Counted from the first letter of the stretch, positions 42,070-51,337 are shown. The stretch: 64,000 nt of DNA from Xylophilus rhododendri (GCF_009906855.1 NZ_CP047650.1:4650001-4714000), one strand, 5' to 3'. Notes: a model not told the origin generated them from the sequence alone. Made by a program: numbers and translations.

Positions 42070-43577
42070 CGCCGCCCCATCCGGCGGGCCAGCACCGCCG
42101 CGAGCAAAGCCAGCAGCAGCAGGGCGAGATCGACGCCCCACACCGCGGCCAGCGCCGGCGCGGGGCCGGCTCGATAGGCATCGGTCGTGAGCGCGTTCAG
42201 CGCCACGCAGGACAGCGCCAGCACCGCCACCACCCACAGCTGATCCCGCCAGGCCGCGGCGCCCCGCCAGCCCGCATGGCCGAAGCAGGAGATCCATGCC
42301 AGGAAGAAGCACCACACCTCCAGCTCCGCACGGCCCCAGCCGGCGAGCCCGGCATCGGCCGGCAGCAGCCGGTTGCCGGCCAGGAAGGCGAGCGTGGCCA
42401 CCACGATGCCGGCCACGCTGCCGATACAGACCGCCTGCACCACCCGCCGCCCGGCATGGTCGTGCACCGGCTGCCGCGCGGGCCGCGACTCCAGCCAGAA
42501 GACCATGCCCGCACCGATCATCACGCAGCCCCCCAGCCCCAGCAGGAAGTAGAGCCAGCGCAGCGGCCAGTGGCGGAACTGCACGAAATGCAGGCCCGAC
42601 AGGAAGCGCTGCACCCGCATCACCGGCGCCGCCTCGAAGCGCCGTAGCAGCCGGCCGGTGGCGGCGTCGAAATAGAGCTGGTCGAGGTTCATGGTGACTT
42701 CGCCCGCATAGGAGCGGCGCAGCTCCACATAGCTGTTGGCATCGCCCGGCAGCCAGACCCGCACGAAGTAGGGCGCGCCGCCGCCCCACAGACGATCGGC
42801 CTCGGCCGCCATGGCATCGAGCGAGGCGGCCGGCGGCGCGGGCGTGCCCGCGCGCGGCCGGCTGTAGCGGCCATAGGCCTCGGCCTGGAACTGCGCCTTG
42901 CCCCGCGCGCCGGCCTCGAAGGCCGACTGGTAGGCGCCCGGGAAATACATGCCGAAGAAGATCGCCAGGCCCGACAGCGCGATCATGAAGAAGAAGGGCA
43001 GGCCGACCACGCCGCTGACGTTGTGCAGGTCCAGGCTGCTGCGCGCCAGGCGTTTACCGGGACGGAAGGTGAAGAACTCGGCGAAGAGCTTGCGGTGCAC
43101 GACGACGCCCGACACCAGCAGCAGCAAAAGCGCCATGGCCGCCGCGCCGACCAGCCACTTGCCCAGGTCCAGCCAGGCGATCTGCAGGCCGTAGTGGAAG
43201 GGGTAGAAGAAACCGCTGGCGCCCAGCGTCCCGGGTTCCGGCAGGGGCGCGAGGCTGGCGGGATCGAGCCGCCGCGAGACGGCGGCGCATTTGGCCGGCT
43301 GGGCGGAGAAACGCAGCACCGGCGTGCGATCGGTCGCCAGGTCGATGCGCCACTGGCGCGCGCCGGGCGGCACCAGCGGCGCGACAGCCTGGGCGATTCG
43401 GTCCAGCGCGGGCTCTGCTGTCGGCGCGGCCAGCCGGGTCGCCGGCATCATCCAGCGGTCGATCTCGCGGTCGAAAACACTCAGCGTGCCCATCCAGAAG
43501 ACGGCATAGAGCAGGCCCGCGAAGACCACGCCGGCCCAGCGGTGTACGCCGTTCAGGCGCTGGCGCAGCGGCTGCAT
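42066..43577 (-). CDS. PepSY-associated transmembrane protein (putative ferric-siderophore reductase)
   Basis: The 503-residue protein has an N-terminal helix (HRWAGVVFAGLLYAVFW), PepSY-type periplasmic segments, and further helices with His residues (SLDLHNVSGVVGLPFFFMIA, FLSGLHFVQFRHWPLRW). Proteins of this family (for example FoxB/PiuB types) sit in the inner membrane and are thought to release iron from siderophores by reduction. The start at 43577 gives the family N-terminus and overlaps the DUF3649 gene (ATGA). Confidence 0.85.
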   Translation of the reverse strand: MQPLRQRLNGVHRWAGVVFAGLLYAVFWMGTLSVFDREIDRWMMPATRLAAPTAEPALDRIAQAVAPLVPPGARQWRIDLATDRTPVLRFSAQPAKCAAVSRRLDPASLAPLPEPGTLGASGFFYPFHYGLQIAWLDLGKWLVGAAAMALLLLLVSGVVVHRKLFAEFFTFRPGKRLARSSLDLHNVSGVVGLPFFFMIALSGLAIFFGMYFPGAYQSAFEAGARGKAQFQAEAYGRYSRPRAGTPAPPAASLDAMAAEADRLWGGGAPYFVRVWLPGDANSYVELRRSYAGEVTMNLDQLYFDAATGRLLRRFEAAPVMRVQRFLSGLHFVQFRHWPLRWLYFLLGLGGCVMIGAGMVFWLESRPARQPVHDHAGRRVVQAVCIGSVAGIVVATLAFLAGNRLLPADAGLAGWGRAELEVWCFFLAWISCFGHAGWRGAAAWRDQLWVVAVLALSCVALNALTTDAYRAGPAPALAAVWGVDLALLLLALLAAVLARRMGRR

Positions 43578-43843
43578 CAGATCGCCCAGCGCAGCAGCGC
43601 GGCCAGGCCGGCGGCCGAGATGCCGAGCCCCGCGCACAGCCGCACGAAGCTCGGATGCGCCAGTCCCCAGAGCAGCAGGCCCAGGTAGAGCAGAAAGCCC
43701 GCCAGGCAGGCCGCGGTGACGGCCTCCGCGCCCGCCATGCCGGCGCGCGCCAGCAGCCCGGCCAGCAGCAGCACCGCCAGCGTGGTCACGCCGAAGCCGC
43801 CGCCCACGGCGGCGAGCAGGCGCAGCAGCAAGGACAGCCGCAT
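43577..43843 (-). CDS. DUF3649-type small membrane protein
   Basis: The 88-residue protein consists almost entirely of three membrane helices (VGGGFGVTTLAVLLLAGLLA, AACLAGFLLYLGLLLWGLA, LCAGLGISAAGLAALLRWA). It matches the DUF3649 proteins found between siderophore receptors and PepSY proteins. Function unknown. It starts eight bases after the receptor gene and overlaps the PepSY gene by ATGA. Confidence 0.75.
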   Translation of the reverse strand: MRLSLLLRLLAAVGGGFGVTTLAVLLLAGLLARAGMAGAEAVTAACLAGFLLYLGLLLWGLAHPSFVRLCAGLGISAAGLAALLRWAI

Positions 43844-43851
43844 CGCGTGCT

Positions 43852-46269
43852 TCAGAAGTCGAGCGAGTAGCCCAGCGTCAGCGTGCGGCCCCGGCCGGCG
43901 AAGTAGCGCAGCGGCTCCACCAGCGCGCTCTGCGAGTAGTACGTGATGTAGTCCTTGTTGAACAGATTGGCCACCGCCAGGCGCACGGTGCCCTTGGGCA
44001 GCTTGTAGGCCATGCTGGCGTCCACCAGGGAATAGCCGCGGAAGTTCTTCTCGGGCTCGTCGAAGCTGCGGCTGAAGGCGTGCTGCACCTGCACGAAGGA
44101 GCTGAGTTTGTCGCTCCATTGCGAAGTCCAGCTGCCGATCAGGCGGTCGGGCGCGATGTTCAGGCCGTCCAGCCGGGTGTCGAGTGTGCCGTCGTCGTTG
44201 CTGTCGTAGCGGCCGGTGGTGCGCGAGTAGGAGAGCTTGCCCTGGTGCGCCCGGCTGAAGCGGTAGCCGACGCTGGCGTCCAGCCCCTCGATGCGGTTCT
44301 TCTCGCGCGCCGCCAGGAAGGCGTCGCCCACCCGCACCACCCGCGAGCCGTAGTCGGAATCCGAGCGGAAATAGCTGGCGTCGAAATCCCAGTCGCCGCG
44401 TTTGTAGCGGCCGCCGAACTCCACGCTTTTGGTGACGATGGGCGCCAGGCTGCTCAGGTTGGCGATGCTCTGGTTGGGAATGTTGATGGCGCGCAGCACC
44501 CGGCCCACGTCCGGCATGCCGAAGCCTTCGGAGTAGCTGGTGTAGAGATTGAGGTTCTGCACCGGCTCGAAGACCAGGCCGATGTTGTAGAGGGTCTTGT
44601 CGAAATTGAGCTTGCCGCCGCCCACGTTCACCCGGTTGTAGCGGGCCAGAGACTGGTAGCTGTCCACCTCCAGGTCGGCCGATTCCTTGCGGATGCCGCC
44701 GTGCAGCGTGAGTTTGTCCAGCAGCTTGTATTCGGCCTGGGTGAAGAGCGAGAAGTTGCGGTACTCGGAATTGGGCACATAGGTGCGGCCGGTGGTGTAG
44801 AGGTCCTGCTTGCCCTTGTCGAACAGGGTGTCGAAACCGGCGGTGAGCTTCAGGCGCTTGTCGAGCAGGTCGGCCTTGCTCAGGGTGAGCTTGCTGCCGG
44901 TCTTGGACGAGGTGGCGCGCGACTGGTCGTACAGCGTGCCGTTGGGCGCGATGCGGGTGTCCTGGAAGGTGGCGGAATTGTCGGCGCCGAACAGGGCCTC
45001 GAATTCCTGGTGGAACACCATGGCCTGCAGCTCCATGCCGGCCAGGTCGTAGTGGCTGTAGGTGGCGCTGGTGGTCCACACATCGTTCCAGGGCGGGGTG
45101 CCCGGCGGCGTGCGTTCGATGGAGGTGGTGGGGATGCCGCGCGCCCGGTCGCCGGCCACTGCGGTGTAGCTGGCTTCGGACTTGATGCGGTAGCGGTTGA
45201 GCGAGAAGCCCAGGCGCTGGTTGTCGTCGATCCAGTAGCCGACCTTGCCCAGGAAGTCGTAGGTGCGCGAATCCATCAGGTCGCCCTGGGTGTTGTCCAC
45301 GCCGATGGAGCGGCCCCTGGCGTCGCGCCACAGGCCCTGGTCCTCGAAGCTGAAGCCGATGAGGTAGTCGAGCTGGTCGAGGCGGCCGTCGGCGCGGTAG
45401 CTGGTCTTGGTGCTGAGGGTTTCGCCGTCCAGCTTGCGGGTGGGCATGGTGGTCTGCACATCCACATGCTGGTTGAAGCTGCCCTTCTCGGGCCGGCGGG
45501 TGATCAGGTTGATGGTGCCGCCGGTGGCGCCCAGGCCGTTGATGGCGTTGGCGCCCTGGATCACCTCGATGCGGTCGAGCATCGAGAAGTCGATGGTGTG
45601 CGCCTCGCGGCCGGTGGGCCGGATCGGGTTGGACTGCGGCACGCCGTCGATCAGGATCAGCGGCGTGCGGCCGCGCAGGGTCTCGCCGCTGCCGTTCATC
45701 TTGCCGCGGCTGGGGGTGTAGGAAGGGATGAGGTTGCTGAGCGCATCCGATGAGTTGGTCGACAGCGCGAGCTGCCCGGCGATGGCCGCCTGGTCGATCA
45801 CCTGCACCGTCTGCGGCGCCTTGGCGGCCTCGATGTTGGAGCGCGAGGCGGAGATGGTCACTTCCTGCAGCGGGTCGTTGCGGCTGCCGGCGACGGCGGC
45901 GGGCGCTGCAGCTTCGGCGCCGGGCGTTGCGGCGGCGGGCACCAGGCGGTAGCCGGCGGGGGTCTTGTCCACGGCCAGGCCGCTGCCCTTGAGCAGCTCG
46001 GCGAAACCTTCGTCCACCCCGTGCGGGCCGCTCAGGCCGGGCGACTGCAGGTTCGCGGTGCGGCGCGAATCGACGGCGATGGAGACACCCGCCTCCTGCG
46101 CGAAACGGGTCAGCGCCGCCGCCAGCGGGCCGGCGGGAATGGCGTAGCTGCGCGCCTGGGCGAAGGCGGCGTCCGGCGCGGCCAGGGCGGCGGCCGCCAC
46201 GCTCAGGTGCAGGGCCAGGCCCAGGGGCAGCAGGCGGCGGCGGGGGGCCAGGGTCTTCTTGCGGGTCAC
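43852..46269 (-). CDS. TonB-dependent transducer siderophore receptor with STN domain
   Basis: The 805-residue receptor has a signal peptide ending DAAFAQA, an STN domain (YAIPAGPLAAALTRFAQEAG, about residues 40-115), a TonB box (LQEVTISAS), a plug with IEVIQGANAINGLGATGGTI and a barrel ending LTLGYSLDF. The STN domain and the FecIR pair upstream make it a self-regulating ferric-siderophore receptor. The following DUF3649, PepSY and DUF3325 genes support uptake and reduction of the iron complex. A 76-base gap with nested inverted repeats separates it from fecR. Confidence 0.9.
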   Translation of the reverse strand: MTRKKTLAPRRRLLPLGLALHLSVAAAALAAPDAAFAQARSYAIPAGPLAAALTRFAQEAGVSIAVDSRRTANLQSPGLSGPHGVDEGFAELLKGSGLAVDKTPAGYRLVPAAATPGAEAAAPAAVAGSRNDPLQEVTISASRSNIEAAKAPQTVQVIDQAAIAGQLALSTNSSDALSNLIPSYTPSRGKMNGSGETLRGRTPLILIDGVPQSNPIRPTGREAHTIDFSMLDRIEVIQGANAINGLGATGGTINLITRRPEKGSFNQHVDVQTTMPTRKLDGETLSTKTSYRADGRLDQLDYLIGFSFEDQGLWRDARGRSIGVDNTQGDLMDSRTYDFLGKVGYWIDDNQRLGFSLNRYRIKSEASYTAVAGDRARGIPTTSIERTPPGTPPWNDVWTTSATYSHYDLAGMELQAMVFHQEFEALFGADNSATFQDTRIAPNGTLYDQSRATSSKTGSKLTLSKADLLDKRLKLTAGFDTLFDKGKQDLYTTGRTYVPNSEYRNFSLFTQAEYKLLDKLTLHGGIRKESADLEVDSYQSLARYNRVNVGGGKLNFDKTLYNIGLVFEPVQNLNLYTSYSEGFGMPDVGRVLRAINIPNQSIANLSSLAPIVTKSVEFGGRYKRGDWDFDASYFRSDSDYGSRVVRVGDAFLAAREKNRIEGLDASVGYRFSRAHQGKLSYSRTTGRYDSNDDGTLDTRLDGLNIAPDRLIGSWTSQWSDKLSSFVQVQHAFSRSFDEPEKNFRGYSLVDASMAYKLPKGTVRLAVANLFNKDYITYYSQSALVEPLRYFAGRGRTLTLGYSLDF

Positions 46270-46280
46270 GGGTTCAGGCT

Positions 46281-46332
46281 TTCCGGTTGTGTTGCTTCAT
46301 CCCTCATGACGGATGAGCGCGGAAAACCGGAA
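46281..46332. repeat. Nested inverted repeat between fecR and the siderophore receptor gene
   Basis: Outer arms TTCCGGTT (46281-46288) and AACCGGAA (46325-46332) are perfect 8-mers. Inner arms TCATCC (46297-46302) and GGATGA (46311-46316) close an 8-base loop. The structure fills most of the 76-base gap. In RNA from the leftward operon it would fold into a hairpin that could separate fecIR from receptor expression, or it may be a protein-binding site at the receptor promoter. Confidence 0.45.
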
Positions 46333-46345
46333 CCGGTCGCAGAAA

Positions 46346-47371
46346 TTATTTTTGGGCCTGCGCCTCGGCCAGTTCCACCCAGGCCCAGCGGCCGGCCAGG
46401 GTGCGCAGGCGCAGTTCGGGGAAACTGGCCAGCAGCAGCTGCAGGGCCTCGTCGGGCCGGTCCAGCGGCAGCACGGCGGACACGCGCAGGCCCTGCAGCG
46501 CGGCGGCGTCGTAGCGGATGCCGCCGGGCCGGTGGCGCGAAAGCTGCGCCAGCACCTCGGGCAGCGGCCGGTCGTTGAGCACCAGCTGGTGGCGCTGCCA
46601 GCCTTGCTCGATGCGCGCGGCATCCAGGTGCTCGATGGCGGAGAGGCCCTGGCGGGTGAGCAGCAGGCGTTCGCCGGCATGGACCACGGTGGCGGCCTCG
46701 GGGCTGGCCAGGGCCTGCACCGAAACCTTGGATTCGAACATCTCGACGCGGGTGCGGTCCTGCTCGTGGCTCACCGCGAAGCGGGTGCCCAGGGCGCGGA
46801 TGCGGGCCAGCGGTGTCTCCACATAGAAGGGGCGGGCGGCGTCGTGCGCTACCTCGATGCGGATGTCTCCGTGGCGCAGCCGGATGGTGCGGCTGGCCGC
46901 GTCGAAGTGCAGGTCGATGGCGGCGCGCCCGCTCAGGGTGATGCGGCTGCCGTCGGGCAGGGTGCGGCCGACCCAGTCGGTCTCGCCGCTGCGCAGGTCG
47001 GCCAGCAGGTCGCCGGGCGAGCCGCCGGTCAGCGCCAGGCTGGCCGTGAAGGCCATGGCCAGCACCACCAGCAGCGCGCCGACCCGCTGCCGGCGCGCGC
47101 GTTGCCGGCTCCGGCTGCCCAGGGCGGCATCCAGCGCGGCACGGGCCGGGCGTGTGTTGCCGTCGCTCGCCTGGCCCACGCCCTGCACCCGCTCGATGAA
47201 GGATTCGATCCGCTCTGCGGCCTGGGCATGGCGCGGGTCGGCCGCCTTCCAGCGGGCGAAGCCCTGCCGGCAGCGCGCCCGCTCGGCCGGGTCGTCGCCG
47301 CCCAGGCGCACCAGCCAGTCGGCGGCCTGCTCGGCCAGGCGGTCGGCTTCGCTGCGTGCCTGCTGCGCCAC
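46346..47371 (-). CDS. fecR: FecR-type anti-sigma factor / signal transducer (second system)
   Basis: The 341-residue protein begins at a GTG two bases after the fecI stop; upstream readings belong to fecI. It has a cytoplasmic domain (AEQAADWLVRLGGDDPAERAR), a single membrane helix near residues 105-125 (VGALLVVLAMAFTASLALTG), and the periplasmic FecR domain (IDLHFDAASRTIRLRHGDIR, LARIRALGTRFAVSHEQD). It should link the STN-bearing receptor downstream to the sigma factor. Confidence 0.88.
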   Translation of the reverse strand: MAQQARSEADRLAEQAADWLVRLGGDDPAERARCRQGFARWKAADPRHAQAAERIESFIERVQGVGQASDGNTRPARAALDAALGSRSRQRARRQRVGALLVVLAMAFTASLALTGGSPGDLLADLRSGETDWVGRTLPDGSRITLSGRAAIDLHFDAASRTIRLRHGDIRIEVAHDAARPFYVETPLARIRALGTRFAVSHEQDRTRVEMFESKVSVQALASPEAATVVHAGERLLLTRQGLSAIEHLDAARIEQGWQRHQLVLNDRPLPEVLAQLSRHRPGGIRYDAAALQGLRVSAVLPLDRPDEALQLLLASFPELRLRTLAGRWAWVELAEAQAQK

Positions 47372-47372
47372 C

Positions 47373-47891
47373 TCAGTCCTCCAGCCGGCGGTGGCAGTGC
47401 AGCAGGGCCTGCACCAGGTATTTCTGCACCATGCGGGTGGAGACGCCCAGTTCCGCCGCGATGCGGGCATGGGGCTCGCCGTCCAGGTAATGCAGCAGGA
47501 AGGCCTGGCGGGCCCTGGCGGACAGGCCATCGAGCGCCGCCTCGATCTGGCTCAAGGCCTGCAGCGTCTCCAGCAGCTGCTCGGGGGAGGGCGCGCCTTC
47601 GAGCGGGTCGGCCAGCAGGCTCAGTTCGCGCAGGTAGGCGTCTTCCAGGGCCTTGCGCCGGGCTTGGTCGATGATCAGCCGCTGCGCGGTGGTGACCAGC
47701 CAGGCCCGCGGCTCGCGCACGCCCAGCAGGGCATCGCGCGAGGCGAGGATGCGCACGAAGGTGTCCTGCGCCAGGTCGGCCGCGTTGTCGGCGCTGCCCA
47801 GCTTGCGGCGCAGCCAGCCGAACAGCCAGCCGTGGTGGTCGGCATACAGCGTGTGCAGGTGATCTTGCGACGTGCTCCCTCCTGCAGACAT
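47373..47891 (-). CDS. fecI: ECF sigma factor, FecI type (second system)
   Basis: The 172-residue protein has sigma regions 2 (AADLAQDTFVRILASRDALL, RAWLVTTAQRLIIDQARRKA) and 4 (ARQAFLLHYLDGEPHARIAA, ELGVSTRMVQKYLVQALL). The ATG at 47891 was preferred to a TTG at 47915 because GGGAG lies about 11 bases upstream of it. A Fur-like site is present 37 bases before this start. It heads a leftward operon with fecR, receptor, DUF3649, PepSY and DUF3325 genes. Confidence 0.9.
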   Translation of the reverse strand: MSAGGSTSQDHLHTLYADHHGWLFGWLRRKLGSADNAADLAQDTFVRILASRDALLGVREPRAWLVTTAQRLIIDQARRKALEDAYLRELSLLADPLEGAPSPEQLLETLQALSQIEAALDGLSARARQAFLLHYLDGEPHARIAAELGVSTRMVQKYLVQALLHCHRRLED

Positions 47892-47927
47892 GCTGGTTTG
47901 CGCTCCCTGGCTCAACGCCGGTTTTAT

Positions 47928-47946
47928 TTACGAATAGTTCTCATTA
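47928..47946 (-). promoter_or_regulatory. Candidate Fur box upstream of the second fecI
   Basis: The + strand reads TTACGAATAGTTCTCATTA; the complement contains TAATGAGAACTATTCGTAA, close to the Fur-box form AATGAGAATCATTCTTATT. It lies in an AT-rich stretch between fecI and the divergent dehydrogenase gene, where it could control fecI. It was found by eye and resembles the site at 12804-12822. Confidence 0.5.
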
Positions 47947-48012
47947 GTTTACATGGCGTCGGAAAAGAGGCCCCGCAACCCATAATCGCGCCCATTCCAA
48001 AAGAGGGCCGGG

Positions 48013-49122
48013 ATGCTGAGAGACGACATGGAAGCCGGCGAAACCGCCGAACCGACGCTGCGTTACGCCCACTCCTGGCGCATCGAGGCCTTCGGCGCGC
48101 CGCTGGCGCCGCACCGCATGCCGGCGCCCGAGCCGCAGGGCAGGGAACTGCTGCTGCGCACCCGGCGCTGCGGTGTCTGCCATTCCGACCTGCATCTGTC
48201 GGACGGCTATTTCGACCTCGGCGGCGGCAAGCGCCTGACCATGGCCGAACGCGACATCGTGCCGCCGCTCACGCCCGGCCACGAGATCGTGGGGGAACTC
48301 ATCGCCGCCGGTCCGTGCGCCGATTTGGAGGGCCTGGCCCTGGGCAAGAGCTACCTGGTCTGCCCCTGGATCGGCTGCGGCCGCTGCGGCCCCTGCCGCA
48401 AGGGGCGCGGCCATCTCTGCCTGGTGCCGCGCGCCATCGGCATCCAGCGCATCGGAGGCTACAGCGACCGGGTGATCGTGCCCGAGGGCCGCTACCTGAT
48501 CGACATCGAGGGCCTGGACCCGAGCGAAGCCGCCACCCTGGCCTGCGCCGGCCTCACCGCCTACTCGGCCATCTCCAAGGGCCAGGGCGAGAAGGACGAC
48601 TGGCTGGCCCTGATCGGCCTGGGCGGCGTGGGCAGCGCCGGCCTGCAGATCGCCCGCGGCCTGGGCTTCGAACGCATCGCCGTGGTGGACATGGATGCCG
48701 CCAAACTCGACCGGGCCATGGCCCATGGCGCGCACTGGGCGGTGAACACACGCGAGACCGATGCGTCCGCCCGGCTGCGTTCGGGCACCGGCGGCATCGA
48801 GACGGTGGTCGATTTCGTCGGCTCCAGCCAGACCGCGCAGCTAGGCCTGGACGTCCTGCTGCGCGGCGGCAGCTATATCGCCGTCGGCATGCTGGGCGGC
48901 AAGCTCCAGCTGCCCTTGCCGCTGCTGGCGACCCGTGCGATCACCGTGCGCGGCAGCTATACCGGCAGCCTGGCGGAGCTGCGCGAACTGGTGGCGCTGG
49001 CCCAGGTCGGGCGCATCGAGGCGGCGCCGGTGGAGACCATGGCGCATGCGCGGGTCAACGAAGCGCTCGACAAGCTGCGCAAGGGTTTGGCCAGCGCACG
49101 GCAGGTGCTGGATTACGACTAG
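48013..49122 (+). CDS. Zinc-dependent alcohol dehydrogenase (MDR family)
   Basis: The 369-residue enzyme has the catalytic zinc ligands Cys56 (CGVCHSDLH) and His90-Glu91 (PGHE), the structural zinc lobe Cys122/125/128/136 (CGRCGPCRKGRGHLC) and an NAD(P) Rossmann motif GLGGVGSAG. It should oxidise an alcohol or reduce an aldehyde; the substrate is not evident. A 20-residue extension precedes the usual start, so initiation could also be at an internal position. It diverges from fecI. Confidence 0.9.
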   Translation: MLRDDMEAGETAEPTLRYAHSWRIEAFGAPLAPHRMPAPEPQGRELLLRTRRCGVCHSDLHLSDGYFDLGGGKRLTMAERDIVPPLTPGHEIVGELIAAGPCADLEGLALGKSYLVCPWIGCGRCGPCRKGRGHLCLVPRAIGIQRIGGYSDRVIVPEGRYLIDIEGLDPSEAATLACAGLTAYSAISKGQGEKDDWLALIGLGGVGSAGLQIARGLGFERIAVVDMDAAKLDRAMAHGAHWAVNTRETDASARLRSGTGGIETVVDFVGSSQTAQLGLDVLLRGGSYIAVGMLGGKLQLPLPLLATRAITVRGSYTGSLAELRELVALAQVGRIEAAPVETMAHARVNEALDKLRKGLASARQVLDYD

Positions 49123-49244
49123 CCGCTGCCGCTTGGCCGCCCGCGCACAAGGCTTTTGAGGGCTGCCTACACTCGCTTCGAAAGCTGGCGCGGGCCGCAG
49201 CCGGGCGTTTGCGGCCCGGCCGCCGCGCCCGAAAGTCCGGTTCC

Positions 49245-50462
49245 ATGTCTTCAGCCTTGCCTTCTTCCCGCCGGCCCGATGCGCCTTCGGTGGGCCTCCA
49301 CATCTTCGCCGGCTTGTGCGCCAGCCTGGTCGGCATCGGCCTGGCGCGTTTCGCCTACACCCCGCTGATTCCGCCGCTGATCGAGGCGCACTGGTTCGCC
49401 GCCGCCGATGTGGTCACCCTGGGCGCGGCCAACCTGGGCGGCTACCTGCTCGGCGCGCTGCTGGGGCGGCCGCTGGCGGCCCGGGTGGGCGCCGTCGCCT
49501 GCCTGCGCTGGATGATGGTGCTGGTGACGCTGGCCTTCGTCGGCTGCGCCTTCCCGCTGTCGCTGGCCTGGTTCTTCGGCTGGCGCCTGGTGTCGGGCGT
49601 GGCGGGCGGCGCGATGATGGTGCTGGTCGCCGCTACCGTGCTGCCGCATGTGCCGCCGGCCCGCAAGGGGGTGGCCAGCGGGGCGATCTTCCTGGGCGTA
49701 GGTCTCGGCGTGGCGGCCTCGGGCACGGTGGTGCCGCTGCTGCTGAACTTCGGACTGCGCAATACCTGGCTGGGGCTGGCCATGCTGTCCGCCGTGCTGA
49801 CGGCCGCCAGCTGGTTCGCCTGGCCTGCGTCCACCCCGGTCGCCAAGCCTGCCTCGGCGGCACCCGCGACGGCAGGCGCACCGGCGGCGGGCCTGGCGGT
49901 GCTGTATGTGCAATACGCCCTGATGGCCATCGGGCTGGTGCCGCCCATGGTCTTCCTGGTGGACTTCATCGCCCGCGGCCTGGGCGCCGGTGCCCATCTC
50001 GGTTCGCTGTTCTGGGTGGTCTACGGCCTGGGTTCCATCGCCGGCCCGCCGCTGTACGGCCTGCTGGCCGACCGCCTGGGGCCGCGGCCCACGGTGCGGC
50101 TGGCCCTGGCCGTGCAGGTGCTGGTGCTGGCCGGCGCCTGGGGCACGGGCAGCCTGGCCTTGCTGGCGCTGCTCACCTTGGTCATCGGCAGCTTTCCCTC
50201 CGGCATCGTGCCGCTGGTGCTGGCCCATGTGCATGAATCGGTGCCGCACGACGCGGCGCGCCAGAACCAGGTGTGGAGCCGCGCCACCACCGTCTTCGCC
50301 GCGGCCCAGGCGGCCGCGGGTTATGGCTTCTCGGCGCTGTTCAATGCCAGCGGCGGCAACTACCGGCTGCTGTTCATCTGCGCCGCCGCCGCGCTGCTGG
50401 TGGCGCTGCTGGCCGAGCTGGGCAGGCGTCCCGCGGTGCAGCCTCTGCGCGGTCGCGCCTAG
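49245..50462 (+). CDS. MFS transporter, YbfB/YjiJ type
   Basis: The 405-residue protein has twelve predicted helices and the family start LHIFAGLCASLVGIGLARFA YTP, with LLADRLGPRPTVRLALA in the central loop and FPSGIVPLVLAHVHE in the C-half. It is an inner-membrane uptake or efflux carrier of unknown substrate. It follows the alcohol dehydrogenase gene by 122 bases and ends two bases before the convergent SDR gene. Confidence 0.85.
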   Translation: MSSALPSSRRPDAPSVGLHIFAGLCASLVGIGLARFAYTPLIPPLIEAHWFAAADVVTLGAANLGGYLLGALLGRPLAARVGAVACLRWMMVLVTLAFVGCAFPLSLAWFFGWRLVSGVAGGAMMVLVAATVLPHVPPARKGVASGAIFLGVGLGVAASGTVVPLLLNFGLRNTWLGLAMLSAVLTAASWFAWPASTPVAKPASAAPATAGAPAAGLAVLYVQYALMAIGLVPPMVFLVDFIARGLGAGAHLGSLFWVVYGLGSIAGPPLYGLLADRLGPRPTVRLALAVQVLVLAGAWGTGSLALLALLTLVIGSFPSGIVPLVLAHVHESVPHDAARQNQVWSRATTVFAAAQAAAGYGFSALFNASGGNYRLLFICAAAALLVALLAELGRRPAVQPLRGRA

Positions 50463-50464
50463 CT

Positions 50465-51229
50465 TCAGACCTGCGCCTGGCCGCCATCGGCGAACAGCTC
50501 GGCGCCGTTGACGAAGGAGGCATCGTCCGAAGCCAGGAACAGCGCCACCCGGGCGATCTCCTCCGGCCGGCCGACACGGCCCAGCGGCACCTGGCTGCCC
50601 AGGTAGTCGAGCAGGCCCTGCTGCTGCGCCGCGTCCGGGCCGGCCAGTTCGACCAGGCCCGGCGTGTGGATCGGGCCGGGCGACAGGGTGTTGACGCGGA
50701 TCGCCTTGCCCTTCAAGTCCAGCGCCCAGCTGCGCGCCAGGTTGCGCACCGCCGCCTTGGTGGCGCTGTAGATGCTGAAGCTGGCGGTGCCCATCACGCT
50801 GGTGGTGGAGCCGGCCAGGATCACCGAGGCGCCGCTGACGGCCTTCTCCAGCAGCGGCAAGGCTTTTTGCACGGTGAACACCACGGCCTTGACGTTGCGG
50901 TCGAAGGTGTCGTCGAAGTGCTGTTCGGTGATGGCGCCCAGGGGCAGCATCGATCCGCCGCCCGCATTGGCATACAGCACGTCGATGCGGCCTTGCCGGG
51001 CTGCGACGGTGGAGAAGACCCGGTCCAGGTCGTCCATCCGGGTGGAGTCGGCCTGGATGCCGATGGCGGAAGAACCGATCTCGGCCAGCGCCGCATCCAG
51101 CTCGGCCTGGCGGCGGCCGGTGATGTAGACGGTCGCGCCTTCCGCCGCGAAAGCCTTGGCGGCCGCCAGGCCAATGCCCGAGCTTGCACCGGTCACCACG
51201 GCCACCTTGCCTGCGAGTTTCTGAGCCAT
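50465..51229 (-). CDS. Short-chain dehydrogenase/reductase
   Basis: The 254-residue enzyme has the classical SDR cofactor motif [11 protein letters not shown] in LYANAGGG, and the Ser-Tyr-Lys catalytic set ([15 protein letters not shown]). It ends with [12 protein letters not shown], typical of the family. The ATG at 51229 was preferred to one four codons upstream because GGAG lies six bases before it. The gene is divergent from a LysR regulator with a LysR-type operator between them. Confidence 0.9.
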   Translation of the reverse strand: MAQKLAGKVAVVTGASSGIGLAAAKAFAAEGATVYITGRRQAELDAALAEIGSSAIGIQADSTRMDDLDRVFSTVAARQGRIDVLYANAGGGSMLPLGAITEQHFDDTFDRNVKAVVFTVQKALPLLEKAVSGASVILAGSTTSVMGTASFSIYSATKAAVRNLARSWALDLKGKAIRVNTLSPGPIHTPGLVELAGPDAAQQQGLLDYLGSQVPLGRVGRPEEIARVALFLASDDASFVNGAELFADGGQAQV

Positions 51230-51286
51230 TTCTTTCTCCATGAGTGATTGATGTGTTCAGCTTAATTGGGCGAATCCCATGAATAA

Positions 51287-51317
51287 ATGGTGAATTCGGT
51301 AGAACATAATTCACCAT
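51287..51317. promoter_or_regulatory. LysR-type operator, perfect inverted repeat
   Basis: ATGGTGAATT (51287-51296) and AATTCACCAT (51308-51317) are perfect 10-base inverted arms with an 11-base spacer; the core ATT-N11-AAT has the T-N11-A form bound by LysR proteins. It lies in the 108-base gap between the SDR and LysR genes, 20 bases before the LysR start, fitting autorepression and control of the SDR. Confidence 0.75.
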
Positions 51318-51337
51318 CGTGAATACTGAAAGCCGGC

